A DNA stretch of 64,000 bases, taken from contig NW_027480546.1 of assembly GCF_051401765.1 (NCBI RefSeq), positions 496,001-560,000 of the forward strand, read 5' to 3'. Position 1 is the stretch's first letter, and the number at the start of each line of letters is the position of its first letter. This document shows positions 44,874 to 61,200 of this stretch, in pieces. The notes beneath the pieces are model-generated. The model saw nothing but the letters and a program-made list of their open reading frames with translations, did no database searches and was not told where the DNA came from. Position numbers and translations under genes: made by a program. Source of the stretch: Calliopsis andreniformis (Eukaryota; Arthropoda; Insecta; Hymenoptera; Andrenidae).

Positions 44874-47189
44874 AATGTTGATCCTAATAATCATACTAAC
44901 AACCATAATGATCACAGTGATCATCATAATAACTACAATAATCATAATAATCGTAATTGTAATGTTAATAAGCTTAGCAATAATCACAATAATCATAGTA
45001 ACCGTAATAATCTTAGTGATGATAATAATATTCATGATAATTATATCAAGATCCGTAATAATCATAATAATCATAATAATAACCATAATGGGTTCGGAAA
45101 TAATCGTAATATACATTATACTAGCCATAACAACCATAATAGTCATTATAGCCATAATAATCATAATAGTCGTAATAATAACAATAATGAACTTGGAAAT
45201 AATCGTAATAATCATTACAATAATCGTAATAGCCATAAAAATCACAATAGGCATAATAATCAGAATGGTGATCATAATAATAATACTAACAACCATAATG
45301 ATCATAGTAATCATCATAATAAACAGAATAGTCATGGAAATAATCTTAATAATCATTATTATTAACGTGATAACCATAATCATCGTAATAACCATAGTGA
45401 TCTTAATGATGACCATAATATTCATCATAATTATACCTAGACATATAATAATCAGAGTAATCATAATAATAAACATAATAAGCTTTGAAATAATCATAAT
45501 AACCGTTATACTAGCCATAGCAACCATAATAATCATAATAACCATAATATTCATAATAATTATAGTAATAACCATAATAAGCTTGGAAATAATCATAATA
45601 AGCATTGTACTAGCCATAATAATCATAATGACTATAATAATCATACTAGACATAATAATAACCATAATAAACTTGGAAATATTCATATTTATCATTATAA
45701 TAGCAATAATAACCGTGAAAATCATAATAGCCATAATAATCTGAATGTTGATCCTCATAATCATACTAACAACCATAATAATCATAGTGATCACCATAAT
45801 AACTACAATAATCATAATAATCGTAATTGTAATGTTAATAAGCATAGCAATAATCACAATAATCATAGTAACCATAATAATCTTAATGATGATCATAATA
45901 TCGATGATAATTATACCAAGATCCGTAATAATCATAATAATCATAATAATAACCATACTGGGTTCGGAAATAATCATAATATACATTATACTAGCCATAT
46001 CAACCATAATAGTCATAATAGCCATAATCATCATAATAGTCGTAATAATAACAATAATGAACTTGGAAATAATCGTAATAATCATTATAATAGTCATAAT
46101 AGCCATAAAAATCACAATAGCCATAAGAATCAGAATGGTGATCATAACAATCATACTAACAACCATAATGATCACAGTGATCATCATAATAACTACAATA
46201 ACCATAATAATCGTAATTGTAATGTTAATAAGCTTAGCAATAATCACAATAATCATAGTAACCGTAATAATCTTAGTGATGATCATAATATTCATGATAA
46301 TTATATCAAGATCCGTAATAATCATAATAATCATAATAATAACCATAATGGGTTCGGAAATAATCATAGTATACATTATACTAGCCATAACAACCATAAT
46401 AGTCATAATAGCCATAATAGTCATAATAGTCGTAATAATAACCATAATGAACTTGGAAATAATCGTAATAATCATTACAATAGCCATAATAGCCATAAAA
46501 ATCACAATAGCCATAATAATCAGAATGGTGATCATAATAATCATGCTAACAACCATAATGATCATAGTAATCATCATAATAAACAGAATAGTCATGGAAA
46601 TAACCTTAATAATCATTATTATTAACGTAATAACCATAATCATCTTAATAATCATAATGATCTCAATGATGAACATAGTATTCATCATAATTATACCTAG
46701 ACATATAATAATCAGAGTAATCATAATAATAAACATAATAAGCTTTGAAATAATCATAATAACCTTTATACTAGCCATAATAACCATAATAATCATAATA
46801 ACTAGAATAATCATAATAGTCATAATAATCGCAATAACCATAATGATCTTAATGATGATCATGATATACATCATAATTATACCGTGTTCCATAATAAGCA
46901 TAGTAACCATAATAATAAACATAATAAGCTTTGAAATAATCATAATAACCGTTATACTAGCCACAGTAACCATAATAATCATAATAACCATAATAATCAT
47001 AATAATTATAGTAAGAACCATAATAAGCTTGGAAATAATCATAATAAGCATTATACTAGCCATAATAATCATAATAACTATAATAATCATACTAGTCATA
47101 ATAATAACCGTAATAAACTTGGAAATAATCATATTTATCATTATAATACCAATAATAACCATAAAAATCATAATAGCCAGAATAATCTG
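44874..47189. repeat. A-prime + B (480), then A + A-prime + long B (666)
   Basis: Monomers start at 44874, 45264, 45744, 46134 and 46524. The A-prime at 44874 is nearly identical to 43818-44207 (offset 1056). The A pair at 45744/46134 parallels the pair at 39858/40248. Confidence 0.87.
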
Positions 47190-48431
47190 AATGTTGATCA
47201 TAATAATCATACTAACAGCCATAATAATCATAGTGATCATCATAATAACTACAATAATCATAATAATCGTAATTGTAATGTTAATAAGCATAGCAATAAT
47301 CACAATAACCATTGTAACCATAATAATCTTAATGATGATCATAATATCCATGATAATTATACCAAGATCCGTAATAATCATAATAATCATAATAATAACC
47401 ATACTGGGTACGGAAATAATCATAATATACATTATACTAGCCATAACAACCATAATAGTCATAATAGCCATAATAATCATAATAGTCGTAATAATAAGCA
47501 TAATAGGCTTTGAAATAATCATAATAACCTTTATACTAGCCATAATAGCCATAATAACCATAATAACTAGAATAATCATGATAGTCATAATAATAGCCAT
47601 AATAAATATGGAAATAATCATAATAATCTCTATAATAGCAATATTAACCATAAAAATCATAATAGCCATAATAATTTGAATCTTGAATATAATAATCGTG
47701 CTAACAACCATAATAATCATAGTAATCATCATAATAACCACAATAATCATAATAATCGTAATTATAGTCTTAGTAGTGACAGCTATAACCACAATAATAA
47801 TAATAATCATAGTAATAATTATACTAAATATAATAATCATAACAGCCGCAATAATAATCAGAATAATCATGGAAATAATCATAATAATCATTATTATAGC
47901 CATAATATTCCCAATAATCGTAGTAGCCGTAATAATCTGAATGGTGATCATAATAATCATACTAACAGCCATAATAATCATACTGATCATCACAATAACT
48001 ACAACAATCATAAGAGTCCTAATAATAAACAGAATAATCATGGAAATAACCTCAGTAATCATTATTATAGATATAATAGTCATAACAATCGTAATAAACA
48101 TAATGCACATAATGATGATCATGATATTCAACATAATTATACCAAGAACCATAATAATCACACTAACCATAATAATAAACTAAATAAGCTTAGAAATAAT
48201 CATAATAACCGTTATACTAGCCATAGTAACCATAATAATCATAATAATTAAAGTAATAACCATAATAAGCTTGGAAATAATCATAATAAGCATTATACTA
48301 GCCATAATAATCATAATAACTATAATAATCATAATAGTCATAATAATAACCATAATAAACATGGAAATAGTCATACTTATCATTATAATAGCAATAATAA
48401 CCATAAAAAGCATAATAGCCATAATAATCTG
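47190..48431. repeat. Broken A monomer followed by a diverged island
   Basis: The A monomer starting at 47190 is interrupted near 47496, where its body passes directly into a B-type aataggctttgaa module. From about 47679 to 48186 the sequence is still of the satellite type but clearly more diverged: cttagtagtgacagc near 47770, aagagtcct near 48012 and cacataatgatg near 48105 are not seen elsewhere. A second B-like head (aatggtgatc) lies at 47940. Ordinary long B tail resumes at about 48187 (aagcttagaaataatc). It could be an old unhomogenised remnant or a piece of a related satellite. Confidence 0.8.
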
Positions 48432-49487
48432 AATGTTGATCATAATAATCATACTAACAGCCATAATAATCATTGCCATCATCATAATAACTACAATAAT
48501 CATAATAATCATAATTGTAATGTTAATAAGCATAGCAATAATCACAATAATCAGAGTAACCATAATAATCTTGATGATGATCATAATATTCATGATAATT
48601 ACATCAAGATCCGTAATAAGCATAATAATCATAATAATAACCATAATGGGTTCGGAAATAATCATAATATACATTATACCAGCCATAACAACCATAATAG
48701 TCATAATAGCCATAATAATCATAATAGTCGTAATAATAACAATAATGAACTTGGAAATAATCGTAATAATCATTACAATAGTCATAATAGCCATAAAAAT
48801 CACAATAGGTATAATAATCAGAGTGGTGATCATAATAATAATACTAACAACCATAATGATCATAGTAATCATCATAATAAACAGAATAGTCATGGAAATA
48901 ACCTTAATAACCATTATTATTAACGTAATAACCATAATCATCGTAATAACCATAATGATCTTCATGATGACCATAATATTCATCATAATTATACCTAGAC
49001 ATATAATAATCAGAGTAATCATAATAACAAACATAATAAGCTTTGAAATAATCATAATAACCTTTATACTGGCCATAATAACCATAATAATCATAATAAC
49101 TAGTATAATCATAATAGTCATAATAATCGCAATAACCATAATGATCTTAATGATGATCATGGTATTCATCATAATTATACGAAGATCCATAATAAGCATA
49201 GTAACCATAATAATAAACATAATAAGCTTTGAAATAATCAAAATAACAGTTATACTAGCCATAGTAACCATAATAATCGTAATAACCATAATAACCATAA
49301 TAATTATAGTAATAACCATAATAAGCTTGGAAATAATCATAATAAGCATTATACTAGCCATAATAATCATAATAACTATAATAATCATGCTAGTCATAAT
49401 AATACCCATAATAAACTTGGAAATAATCATATTTATCATTATAATAGCAATAATAACCATAAAGATCATAATAGCCATAATAATCTG
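48432..49487. repeat. 1056-bp A + long B (666) unit
   Basis: The A monomer at 48432 and the long B at 48822 (agtggtgatc head) have the same plan as the 1056-bp units at 42762-44873. It is separated from them by the irregular stretch 44874-48431. Confidence 0.88.
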
Positions 49488-50534
49488 AATGTTGATCCTA
49501 ATAATCATACTAACAACCATAATAATCATAGTGATCATCATAATAACTACAATAATCATAATAATCGTAATTGTAATGTTAATAAGCATAGCAATAATCC
49601 CAATAATCATAGTAACCATAATAATCTTAATGATGATCATAATATCCATGATAATTATACCAAGATCCGTAATAATCATAATAATCATAATAATAACCCT
49701 AATGTGTTCGGAAATAATCATAATATACATTATACTTGCCATAACAACCATAATAGTCATAATAGCCATAATAATCGTAATAGTCGTAATAATAACAATA
49801 ATGAACTAGGAAATAATCGTAATAATCATAATAATAGTCATAATAGCCATATAAATCACAATAGCCATAATAATCAGAATGGTGATCATAATAATCATAC
49901 TAACAATCATAATGATCATAGTAATCATCATAATATACAGAATAGTCATGGAAATAATCTTAATAATGATTGTTATTAACGTAATAACCATAATTAGCTT
50001 AATGATGACCATAATATAAATCATAATTATACTAAGACAAATAATAATCAGAGTAATCATAATAATAAACATAATAAGCTTTGAAATAATAATAATAACC
50101 TTTATGCTAGCCATAATAACCATAATAATCATAATAACTAGAATAATCATAATAGTCATAATAATCGCAATAACCATAATGATCTTAATGATGATCATGA
50201 TATTCATCATAATTATACCAAGATCCATAATAAGCATAGTAACCATAATGATAAACATAATAAGCTTCGAAATAATCATAATAACCGTTATACTAGCCAT
50301 AGTAACCATAATAATCATTATAAACATAATAATCATAATAATTATAGTAATAACCATAATAAGCTTTGAAATAATCATAATAACCGTTATACTAGCCATA
50401 GTAACCATAATAATCATAATAGCTATAATAATCATAATAGTGACAATAATAACCGTAATAAACTTGGAAATAATCATATTTATCATTATAATAGCTATAA
50501 TAACCATAAAAATTATAATAGCCATAATAATCTG
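49488..50534. repeat. First 1047-bp unit (A3 + long B 657)
   Basis: The A3 monomer at 49488 (gtgttcgg, gaactagg near 49804) is followed by a 657-bp long B at 49878 with a diagnostic aatgattgttattaacg head. This is the first member of the regular alternation that fills the rest of the window. Confidence 0.9.
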
Positions 50535-53500
50535 AATGTTGATCCTAATAATCATACTAACAACCATAATAATCATAGTGATCATCATAATAATTACAAT
50601 AATCATAGTAATCGTAATTGTAATGTTAATGAGCATAGCAATAATCACAATAATCATAGTAACCATAATAATCTTAATGATGATCATAATATCCATGATA
50701 ATTATACCAAGATCCGTAGTAATCATAATAATCATAATAATAACCATAATGGGTCCGGAAATAACCATAATATACTTCATACTAGCCATAACAACCATAA
50801 TAGTCATAATAGCCATAATAATCATAATAGTCGTATTAACAACAATAATGAACTTGGAAATAATACTAATAATCATTATACTAGTCACAATAGACATAAA
50901 AATCACAATAGCCATAATAATCAGAATGGTGATCATAATAATCATACTAACAACCATAATGATCATAGTAATCATCATAATAAACAGAATAGTCATGGAA
51001 ATAATCTTAATAACCATTATTATTAACGTAATAACCATAATCATCGTAATAACCATAATGATCTTAATGATGACCATAATATTCATCATAATTATACCTA
51101 GACATATAATAATCAGAGTAATCATAATAATAAACATAATAAGCTTTGAAATAATCATAATAACCGTTATACTAGCCATAGTAACCATACTAATCATAAT
51201 AACCATAATAATCATAATAATTATAATAATAACCATAGTAAGCCTTGAAATAATCATAATAACCTTTATACTAGCCATAATAACCATAATAATCATAATA
51301 ACTAGAATAATCATAATAGTCATAATAAACGCAATAACCATAATGATCTTAATGATGATCATGATATTCATCATAATTATACCAAGATCCATAATAATCG
51401 TAGTAACCATAATAATAAACATAATAAGTTTTGAAATAATCATAATAACCGTTATACTAGCCATAGTAACCATAATAATCATAATAACCATAATAACCAT
51501 AATAATTATAGTAATAACCATAATAAGCTTGGAAATAATCATAATAAGCATTATACTAGCCATAATAATCATAATAACTATAATAATCATGCTAGTCATA
51601 ATAATACCCATAATAAACTTGGAAATAATCATATTTATCATTATAATAGCAATAATAACCATAAAGATCATAATAGCCATAATAATCTGAATGTTGATCC
51701 TAATAATCATACTAACAACCATAATAATCATAGTGATCATCATAATAACTACAATAATCATAATAATCGTAATTGTAATGTTAATTAGGATAGCAATAAT
51801 CCCAATAATCATAGTAACCATAATAATCTTAATGATGATCATAATATCCATGATAATTATACCAAGATCCGTAACAATCATAATTATCATAATAATAACC
51901 ATAATGGGTTCGGAAATAATCATAATACACATTATACTAGCCATATCATCCATAATAGTCATAATAGCCATAATAATCATAATAGTCGTAATAATAACAA
52001 TAATGAACTAGGAAATAATCGTAATAATCATAATAATAGTCATAATAGCCATATAAATCACAATAGCCATAATAATCAGAATGGTGATCATAATAATCAT
52101 ACTAACAACCATAATGATCATAGTAATCATCATAATAGACAGAATAGTCATGGAAATAATCTTAATAATGATTGTTATTAACGTAATAACCATAATAATC
52201 TTAATGATGACCATAATATACATCATAATTATACTAAGACAAATAATAATCAGAGTAATCATAATAATAAACATAATAAGCTTTGAAATAATAATAATAA
52301 CCTTTATACTAGCCATAATAACCATAATAATCATAATAACTAGAATAATCATAATAGTCATAATAATCGCAATAACCATAATGATCTTAATGATGATCGT
52401 GATATTCATCATAATTATACCAAGATCCATAATAAGCATAGTAACCATAATGATAAACATAATAAGCTTCGAAATAATCATAATAACCGTTATACTAGCC
52501 ATAGTAACCATAATAATCATTATAAACATAATAATCATAATAATTATAGTAATAACCATAATAAGCTTTGAAACAATCATGATAACCGTTATACTAGCCA
52601 TAGTAACCATAATAATCATAATAACTATAATAATCATAATAGTGATAATAATAACCGTAATAAACTTGGAAATAATCATATTTATCATTATAATAGCTAT
52701 AATAACCATAAAAATCATAATAGCCATAATAATCTGAATGTTGATCCTAATAATCATACTAACTACCATAATAATCATAGTGATCATCATAATTATTACA
52801 ATAATCATAATAATCATAATTGTAATGTTAATGAGCATAGCAATAATCACAATAATCATAGTAACCATAATAAGCTTAATGATGATCATAATATCCATGA
52901 TAATTATACCAAGATCCGTAATAATCATAATAATCATAATAATAACCATAATGGGTCCGGAAATAACCATAATATACTTTATACTAGCCATAACAACCAT
53001 AATAGTCATAATAGCCATAATAATCGTAATAGTCGTATTAACAACAATAATGAACTTGGAAATAATACTAATAATCATTATACTAGTCATAATAGCCATA
53101 AAAATCACAATAGCCATAATAATCAGAATGGTGATCATAATAATCATACTAACAACCATAATGATCATAGTAATCACCATAATAAACAGAATAGTCATGG
53201 AAATAATCTTAATAACCATTATTATTAACGTAATAACCATAATGATCTTAATGATGACCATTATATTCATCATAATTATACCTAGACATATAATAATCAG
53301 AGTAATCATAATAATAAACATAATAAGCTTTGAAATAATCATAATAACGGTTATACCAGCCATAGTAACCATACTAATCATAATAACCATAATAATCATA
53401 ATAATTATAATAATAACCATAATAAGCTTTGAAATAATCATAATAACCTTTATACTAGCCATAATAACCATAATAATCATAATAACTAGAATAATCATAA

Positions 53501-54920
53501 TAGTCATAATAATCGCAATAACCATAATGATCTTAATGATGATCATGATATTCATCATAATTATACCAAGATCCATAATAATCATAGTAACCATAATAAT
53601 AAACATAATAAGTTTTGAAATAATCATAATAACCGTTATACTAGCCATAGTAACCATAATAATCATAATAACCATAATAACCATAATAATTATAGTAATA
53701 ACCATAATAAGCTTGGAAATAATCATAATAAGCATTATACTAGCCATAATAATCATAATAACTATAATAATCATGCTAGTCATAATAATACCCATAATAA
53801 ACTTGGAAATAATCATATTTATCATTATAATAGCAATAATAACCATAAAGATCATAATAGCCATAATAATCTGAATGTTGATCCTAATAATCATACTAAC
53901 AACCATAATAATCATAGTGATCATCATAATAACTACAATAATCATAATAATCGTAATTGTAATGTTAATAAGCATAGCAATAATCCCAATAATCATAGTA
54001 ACCATAATAATCTTAATGATGATCATAATATCCATGATAATTATACCAAGATCCGTAATAATCATAATAATCATAATAATAACCCTAATGTGGTCGGAAA
54101 TAATCATAACATACATTATACTTGCCATAACAACCATAATAGTCATAATAGCCATAATAATCGTAATAGTCGTTATAATAACAATAATGAACTAGGAAAT
54201 AATCGTAATAATCATAATAATAGTCATAATAGCCATATAAATCACAATAGCCATAATAATCAGAATGGTGATCATAATAATCATACTAACAACCATAATG
54301 ATCATAGTAATCATCATAATAGACAGAATAGTCATGGAAATAATCTTAATAATGATTGTTATTAACGTAATAACCATAATAATCTTAATGATGACCATAA
54401 TATACATCATAATTATACTAAGACAAATAATAATCAGAGTAATCATAATAATAAACATAATAAGCTTTGAAATAATATTAATAACCTTTATACTAGCCAT
54501 AATAACCATAATAATCATAATAACTAGAATAATCATAATAGTCATAATAATCGCAATAACCATAATGATCTTAATGATGATCATGATATTCATCATAATT
54601 ATACCAAGATCCATAATAAGCATAGTAACCATAATGATAAACATAATAAGCTTCGAAATAATCATAATAACCGTTATACTAGCCATAGTAACCATAATAA
54701 TCATTATAAACATAATAATCATAATAATTATAGTAATAACCATAATAAGCTTTGAAATAATCATAATAACCGTTATACTAGCCATAGTAACCATAATAAT
54801 CATAATAACTATAACAATCATAATAGTGATAATAATAACCGTAATAAACTTGGAAATAATCATATTTATCATTATAATAGCTATAATAACCATAAAAATC
54901 ATAATAGCCATAATAATCTG
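50535..54920. repeat. 2202-bp higher-order repeat, first two periods
   Basis: Units start at 50535 (A4 + B 765 = 1155), 51690 (A3 + B 657 = 1047), 52737 (A4 + B 747 = 1137) and 53874 (A3 + B 657 = 1047). The 747-bp B at 53127 lacks 18 bp (the aatcatcgtaataacc segment) present at about 51040. The private A4 marker gggtccggaaataacc first appears near 50752. Confidence 0.92.
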
Positions 54921-57900
54921 AATGTTGATCCTAATAATCATACTAACAACCATAATAATCATAGTGATCATCATAATAATTACAATAATCATAATAATCA
55001 TAATTGTAATGTTAATGAGCATAGCAATAATCACAATAATCATAGTAACCATAATAATCTTAATGATGATCATAATATCCATGGTAATTATACCAAGATC
55101 CGTAATAACCATAATAATCATAATAATAACCATAATGGGTCCGGAAATAACCATAATATACTTTATACTAGCCATAACAACCATAATAGTCATAATAGCC
55201 ATAATAATCATAATAGTCGTAATAATAACAATAATGAACTAGGAAATAATCGTAATAATCATAATAATAGTCATAATAGCCATATAAATCACAATAGCCA
55301 TAATAATCAGAATGGTGATCATAATAATCATACTAACAACCATAATGATCATAGTAATCATCATAATAAACAGAATAGTCATGGAAATAATCTTAATAAC
55401 CATTATTATTAACGTAATAACCATAATCATCGTAATAACCGTAATGATCTTAATGATGACCATAATATTCATCATAATTATACCTAGACATATAATAATC
55501 AGAGTAATCATAATAATAAACATAATAAGCTTTGAAATAATCATAATAACCGTTATACTAGCCATAGTAACCATACTAATCATAATAACCATAATAATCA
55601 TAATAATTATAATAATAACCATAATAAGCTTTGAAATAATCATAATAACCTTTATACTAGCCATAATAACCATAATAATCATAATAACTAGAATAATCAT
55701 AATAGTCAGAATAATCGCAATAACCATAATGATCTTAATGATGATCATGATATTCATCATAATTATACCCAGATCCATAATAATCATAGCAACCATAATA
55801 ATAAACATAATATGTTTTGAAATAATCATAATAACCGTTATACTAGCCATAGTAACCATAATAATCATAATAACCATAATAACCATAATAATTATAGTAA
55901 TAACCATAATAAGCTCGGAAATAATCATAATAAGCATTATACTAGCCATAATAATCATAATAACTATAATAATCATACTAGTCATAATAATACCCATAAT
56001 AAACTTGGAAATAATCATATTTATCATTATAATAGCAATAATAACCATAAAGATCATAATAGCCATAATAATCTGAATGATGATCCTAATAATTATACTG
56101 ACAACCATAATAATCATAGTGATCATCATAATAACTACAATAATCATAATAATCGTAATTGTAATGTTAATAAGCATAGCAATAATCACAATAATCATAG
56201 TAACCATAATAATCTTAATGATGATCATAATATCCATTATAATTATACCAAGATCCGTAATAATCATAATAATCATAATAATAACCATAATGGGTCCGGA
56301 AATAACCATAATATACTTTATACTAGCCATAACAACCATAATAGTCATAATAGCCATAATAATCATAATAGTCGTATTAACAACAATAATGAACTTGGAA
56401 ATAATCCTAATAATCATTATAATAGTCATAATAGCCATAAAAATCACAATAGCCATAATAATCAGAATGGTGATCATAATAATCATACTAACAACCATAA
56501 TGATCATAGTAATCATCATAATAAACAGAATAGTCATGGAAATAATCTTAATAATGATTGTTATTAACGTAATAACCATAATAATCTTAATGATGACCAT
56601 AATATACATCATAATTACACTAAGACAAATAATAATCAGAGTAATCATAATAATAAACATAATAAGCTTTGAAATAATAATAATAACCTTTATACTAGCC
56701 ATAGTAACCATACTAACCATAATAACCATAATAATCATAATAATTATAATAATAACCATAATAAGCTTTGAAATAATCATAATAACCTTTATACTAGCCA
56801 TAATAACCATAATAATCATAATAACTAGAATAATCATAATAGTCATAATAATCGCAATAACCATAATGATCATAATGATGATCATGATATTCATCATAAT
56901 TATACCAAGATCCATAATAATCATAGTAACCATAATAATAAACATAATAAGTTTTGAAATAATCATAATAACCGTTATACTAGCCATAGTAACCATAATA
57001 ATCATAATAACCATAATATCCATAATAATTATAGTAATAACCATAATAAGCTCGGAAATAATCATAATAAGCATTATACTAGCCATAATAATCATAATAA
57101 CTATAATAATCATACTAGTCATAATAATACCCATAATAAACTTGGAAATAATCATATTTATCATTATAATAGCAATAATAACCATAAAGATCATAATAGC
57201 CATAATAACCTGAATGTTGATCCTAATAATCATACTGACAACCATAATAATCATAGTGATCATCATAATAACTACAATAATCATAATAATCGTAATTGTA
57301 ATGTTAATGAGCATAGCAATAATCACAATAATCATAGTAACCATAATAATCTTAATGATGATCATAATATCCATGATAATTATACCAAGATCCGTAATAA
57401 TCATAATAATCATAATAATAACCATAATGGGTCCGGAAATAACCATAATATACTTTATACTAGCCATAACAACCGTAATAGTCATAATAGCCATAATAAT
57501 CGTAATAGTCGTTATAATAACAATAATGAACTAGGAAATAATCGTAATAATCATAATAATAGTCATAATAGCCATATAAATCACAATAGCCATAATAATC
57601 AGAATGGTGATCATAATAATCATACTAACAACCATAATGATCATAGTAATCATCATAATAGACAGAATAGTCATGGAAATAATCTTAATAATGATTGTTA
57701 TTAACGTAATAACCATAATAATCTTAATGATGACCATAATATACATCATAATTATACTAAGACAAATAATAATCAGAGTAATCATAATAATAAACATAAT
57801 AAGCTTTGAAATAATAATAATAACCTTTATACTAGCCATAATAACCATAATAATCATAATAACTAGAATAATCATAATAGTCATAATAATCGCAATAACC

Positions 57901-58259
57901 ATAATGATCTTAATGATGATCATGATATTCATCATAATTATACCAAGATCCATAATAAGCATAGTAACCATAATGATAAACATAATAAGCTTCGAAATAA
58001 TCATAATAACCGTTATACTAGCCATAGTAACCATAATAATCATTATAAACATAATAATCATAATAATTATAGTAATAACCATAATAAGCTTTGAAATAAT
58101 CATAATAAACGTTATACTAGCCATAGTAACCATAATAATCATAATAACTATAACAATCATAATAGTGATAATAATAACCGTAATAAACTTGGAAATAATC
58201 ATATTTATCATTATAATAGCTATAATAACCATAAAAATCATAATAGCCATAATAATCTG
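54921..58259. repeat. 2202-bp repeat region with a hybrid unit
   Basis: Units start at 54921 (1155), 56076 (1137) and 57213 (1047). The B at 56466 begins with the aatgattgttattaacg head typical of the 657-bp class but ends like the 765-bp class. The switch is visible near 56695, where a class-657 cctttatactagcc is followed directly by the class-765 atagtaaccatacta. Its length therefore equals that of the 747 bp copy at 53127 by a different route. Confidence 0.9.
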
Positions 58260-61200
58260 AATGTTGATCCTAATAATCATACTAACAACCATAATAATCA
58301 TAGTGATCATCATAATAATTACAATAATCATAATAATCATAATTGTAATGTTAATGAGCATAGCAATAATCACAATAATCATAGTAACCATAATAATCTT
58401 AATGATGATCATAATATCCATGATAATTATACCAAGATCCGTAATAATCATAATAATCATAATAATAACCATAATGGGTCCGGAAATAACCATAATATAC
58501 TTTATACTAGCCATAACAACCGTAATAGTCATAATAGCCATAATAATCATAATAGTCGTATTAACAACAATAATCAACTTGGAAATAATACTAATAATCA
58601 TTATACTAGTCATAATAGCCATAAAAATCACAATAGCCATAATAATCAGAATGGTGATCATAATAATCATACTAACAACCATAATGATCATAGTAATCAT
58701 CATAATAAACAGAATAGTCATGGAAATAATCTTAATAACCATTATTATTAACGTAATAACCATAATCATCGTAATAACCATAATGATCTTAATGATGACC
58801 ATAATATTCATCATAATTATACCTAGACATATAATAATCAGAGTAATCATAATAATAAACATAATAAGCTTTGAAATAATCATAATAACCGTTATACTAG
58901 CCATAGTAACCATACTAATCATAATAACCATAATAATCATAATAATTATAATAATAACCATAATAAGCTTTGAAATAATCATAATAACCTTTATACTAGC
59001 CATAATAACCATAATAATCATAATAACTAGAATAATCATAATAGTCAGAATAATCGCAATAACCATAATGATCTTAATGATGATCATGATATTCATCATA
59101 ATTATACCCAGATCCATAATAATCATAGCAACCATAATAATAAACATAATATGTTTTGAAATAATCATAATAACCGTTATACTAGCCATAGTAACCATAA
59201 TAATCATAATAACCATAATAACCATAATAATTATAGTAATAACCATAATAAGCTCGGAAATAATCATAATAAGCATTATACTAGCCATAATAATCATAAT
59301 AACTATAATAATCATACTAGTCATAATAATACCCATAATAAACTTGGAAATAATCATATTTATCATTATAATAGCAATAATAACCATAAAGATCATAATA
59401 GCCATAATAATCTGAATGTTGATCCTAATAATTATACTGACAACCATAATAATCATAGTGATCATCATAATAACTACAATAATCATAATAATCGTAATTG
59501 TAATGTTAATAAGCATAGCAATGATCACAATAATCATAGTAACCATAATAATCTTAATGATGATCATAATATCCATGATAATTATACCAAGATCCGTAAT
59601 AATCATAATAATCATAATAATAACCATAATGGGTCCGGAAATAACCATAATATACTTTATACTAGCCATAACAACCATAATAGTCATAATAGCCATAATA
59701 ATCATAATAGTCGTATTAACAACAATAATCAACTTGGAAATAATCCTAATAATCATTATAATAGTCATAATAGCCATAAAAATCACAATAGCCATAATAA
59801 TCAGAATGGTGATCATAATAATCATACTAACAACCATGATGATCATAGTAATCATCATAATAAACAGAATAGTCATGGAAATAATCTTAATAATGATTGT
59901 TATTAACGTAATAACCATAATAATCTTAATGATGACCATAATATACATCATAATTATACTAAGACAAATAATAATCAGAGTAAACATAATAATAAACATA
60001 ATAAGCTTTGAAATAATAAAAATAACCCTTATACTAGCCATAATAACCATAATAATCATAATAACTAGAATAATCATAATAGTCATAATAATCGCAATAA
60101 CCATAATGATCTTATTGATGATCATGATATTCATCATAATTATACCAAGATCCATAATAAGCATAGTAACCATAATGATAAACATAATAAGCTTCGAAAT
60201 AATCATAATAACCGTTATACTAGCCATAGTAACCATAATAATCATTATAAACATAATAATCATAATAATTATAGTAATAACCATAATAAGCTTTGAAATA
60301 ATCATAATAACCGTTATACTAGCCATAGTAACCATAATAATCATAATAACTATAATAATCATAATAGTGATAATAATAACCGTAATAAACTTGGAAATAA
60401 TCATATTTATCATTATAATAGCTATAATAACCATAAAAATCATAATAGCCATAATAATCTGAATGTTGATCCTAATAATCATACTAACAACCATAATAAT
60501 CATAGTGATCATCATAATAACTACAATAATCATAATAATCGTAATTGAAATGTTAATAAGCATAGCAATAATCACAATAATCATAGTAACCATAATAATC
60601 TTAATGATGATCATAATATCCATGATAATTATACCAAGATCCGTAATAATCATAATAATCATAATAATAACCATAATGGGTCCGGAAATAACCATAATAT
60701 ACTTTATACTAGCCATAACAACCATAATAGTCATAATAGCCATAATAATCATAATAGTCGTATTAACAACAATAATGAACTTGGAAATAATACTAATAAT
60801 CATTATACTAGTCATAATAGCCATAAAAATCACAATAGCCATAATAATCAGAATGGTGATCATAATAATCATACTAACAACCATAATGATCATAGTAATC
60901 ATCATAATAAACAGAATAGTCATGGAAATAATCTTAATAACCATTATTATTAACGTAATAAACATAATCATCGTAATAACCATAATGATCTTAATGATGA
61001 CCATAATATTCATCATAATTATACCTAGACATATAATAATCAGAGTAATCATAATAATAAACATAATAAGCTTTGAAATAATCATAATAACCGTTATACT
61101 AGCCATAGTAACCATACTAATCATAATAACCATAATAATCATAATAATTATAATAATAACCATAATAAGCTTTGAAATAATCATAATAACCTTTATACTA

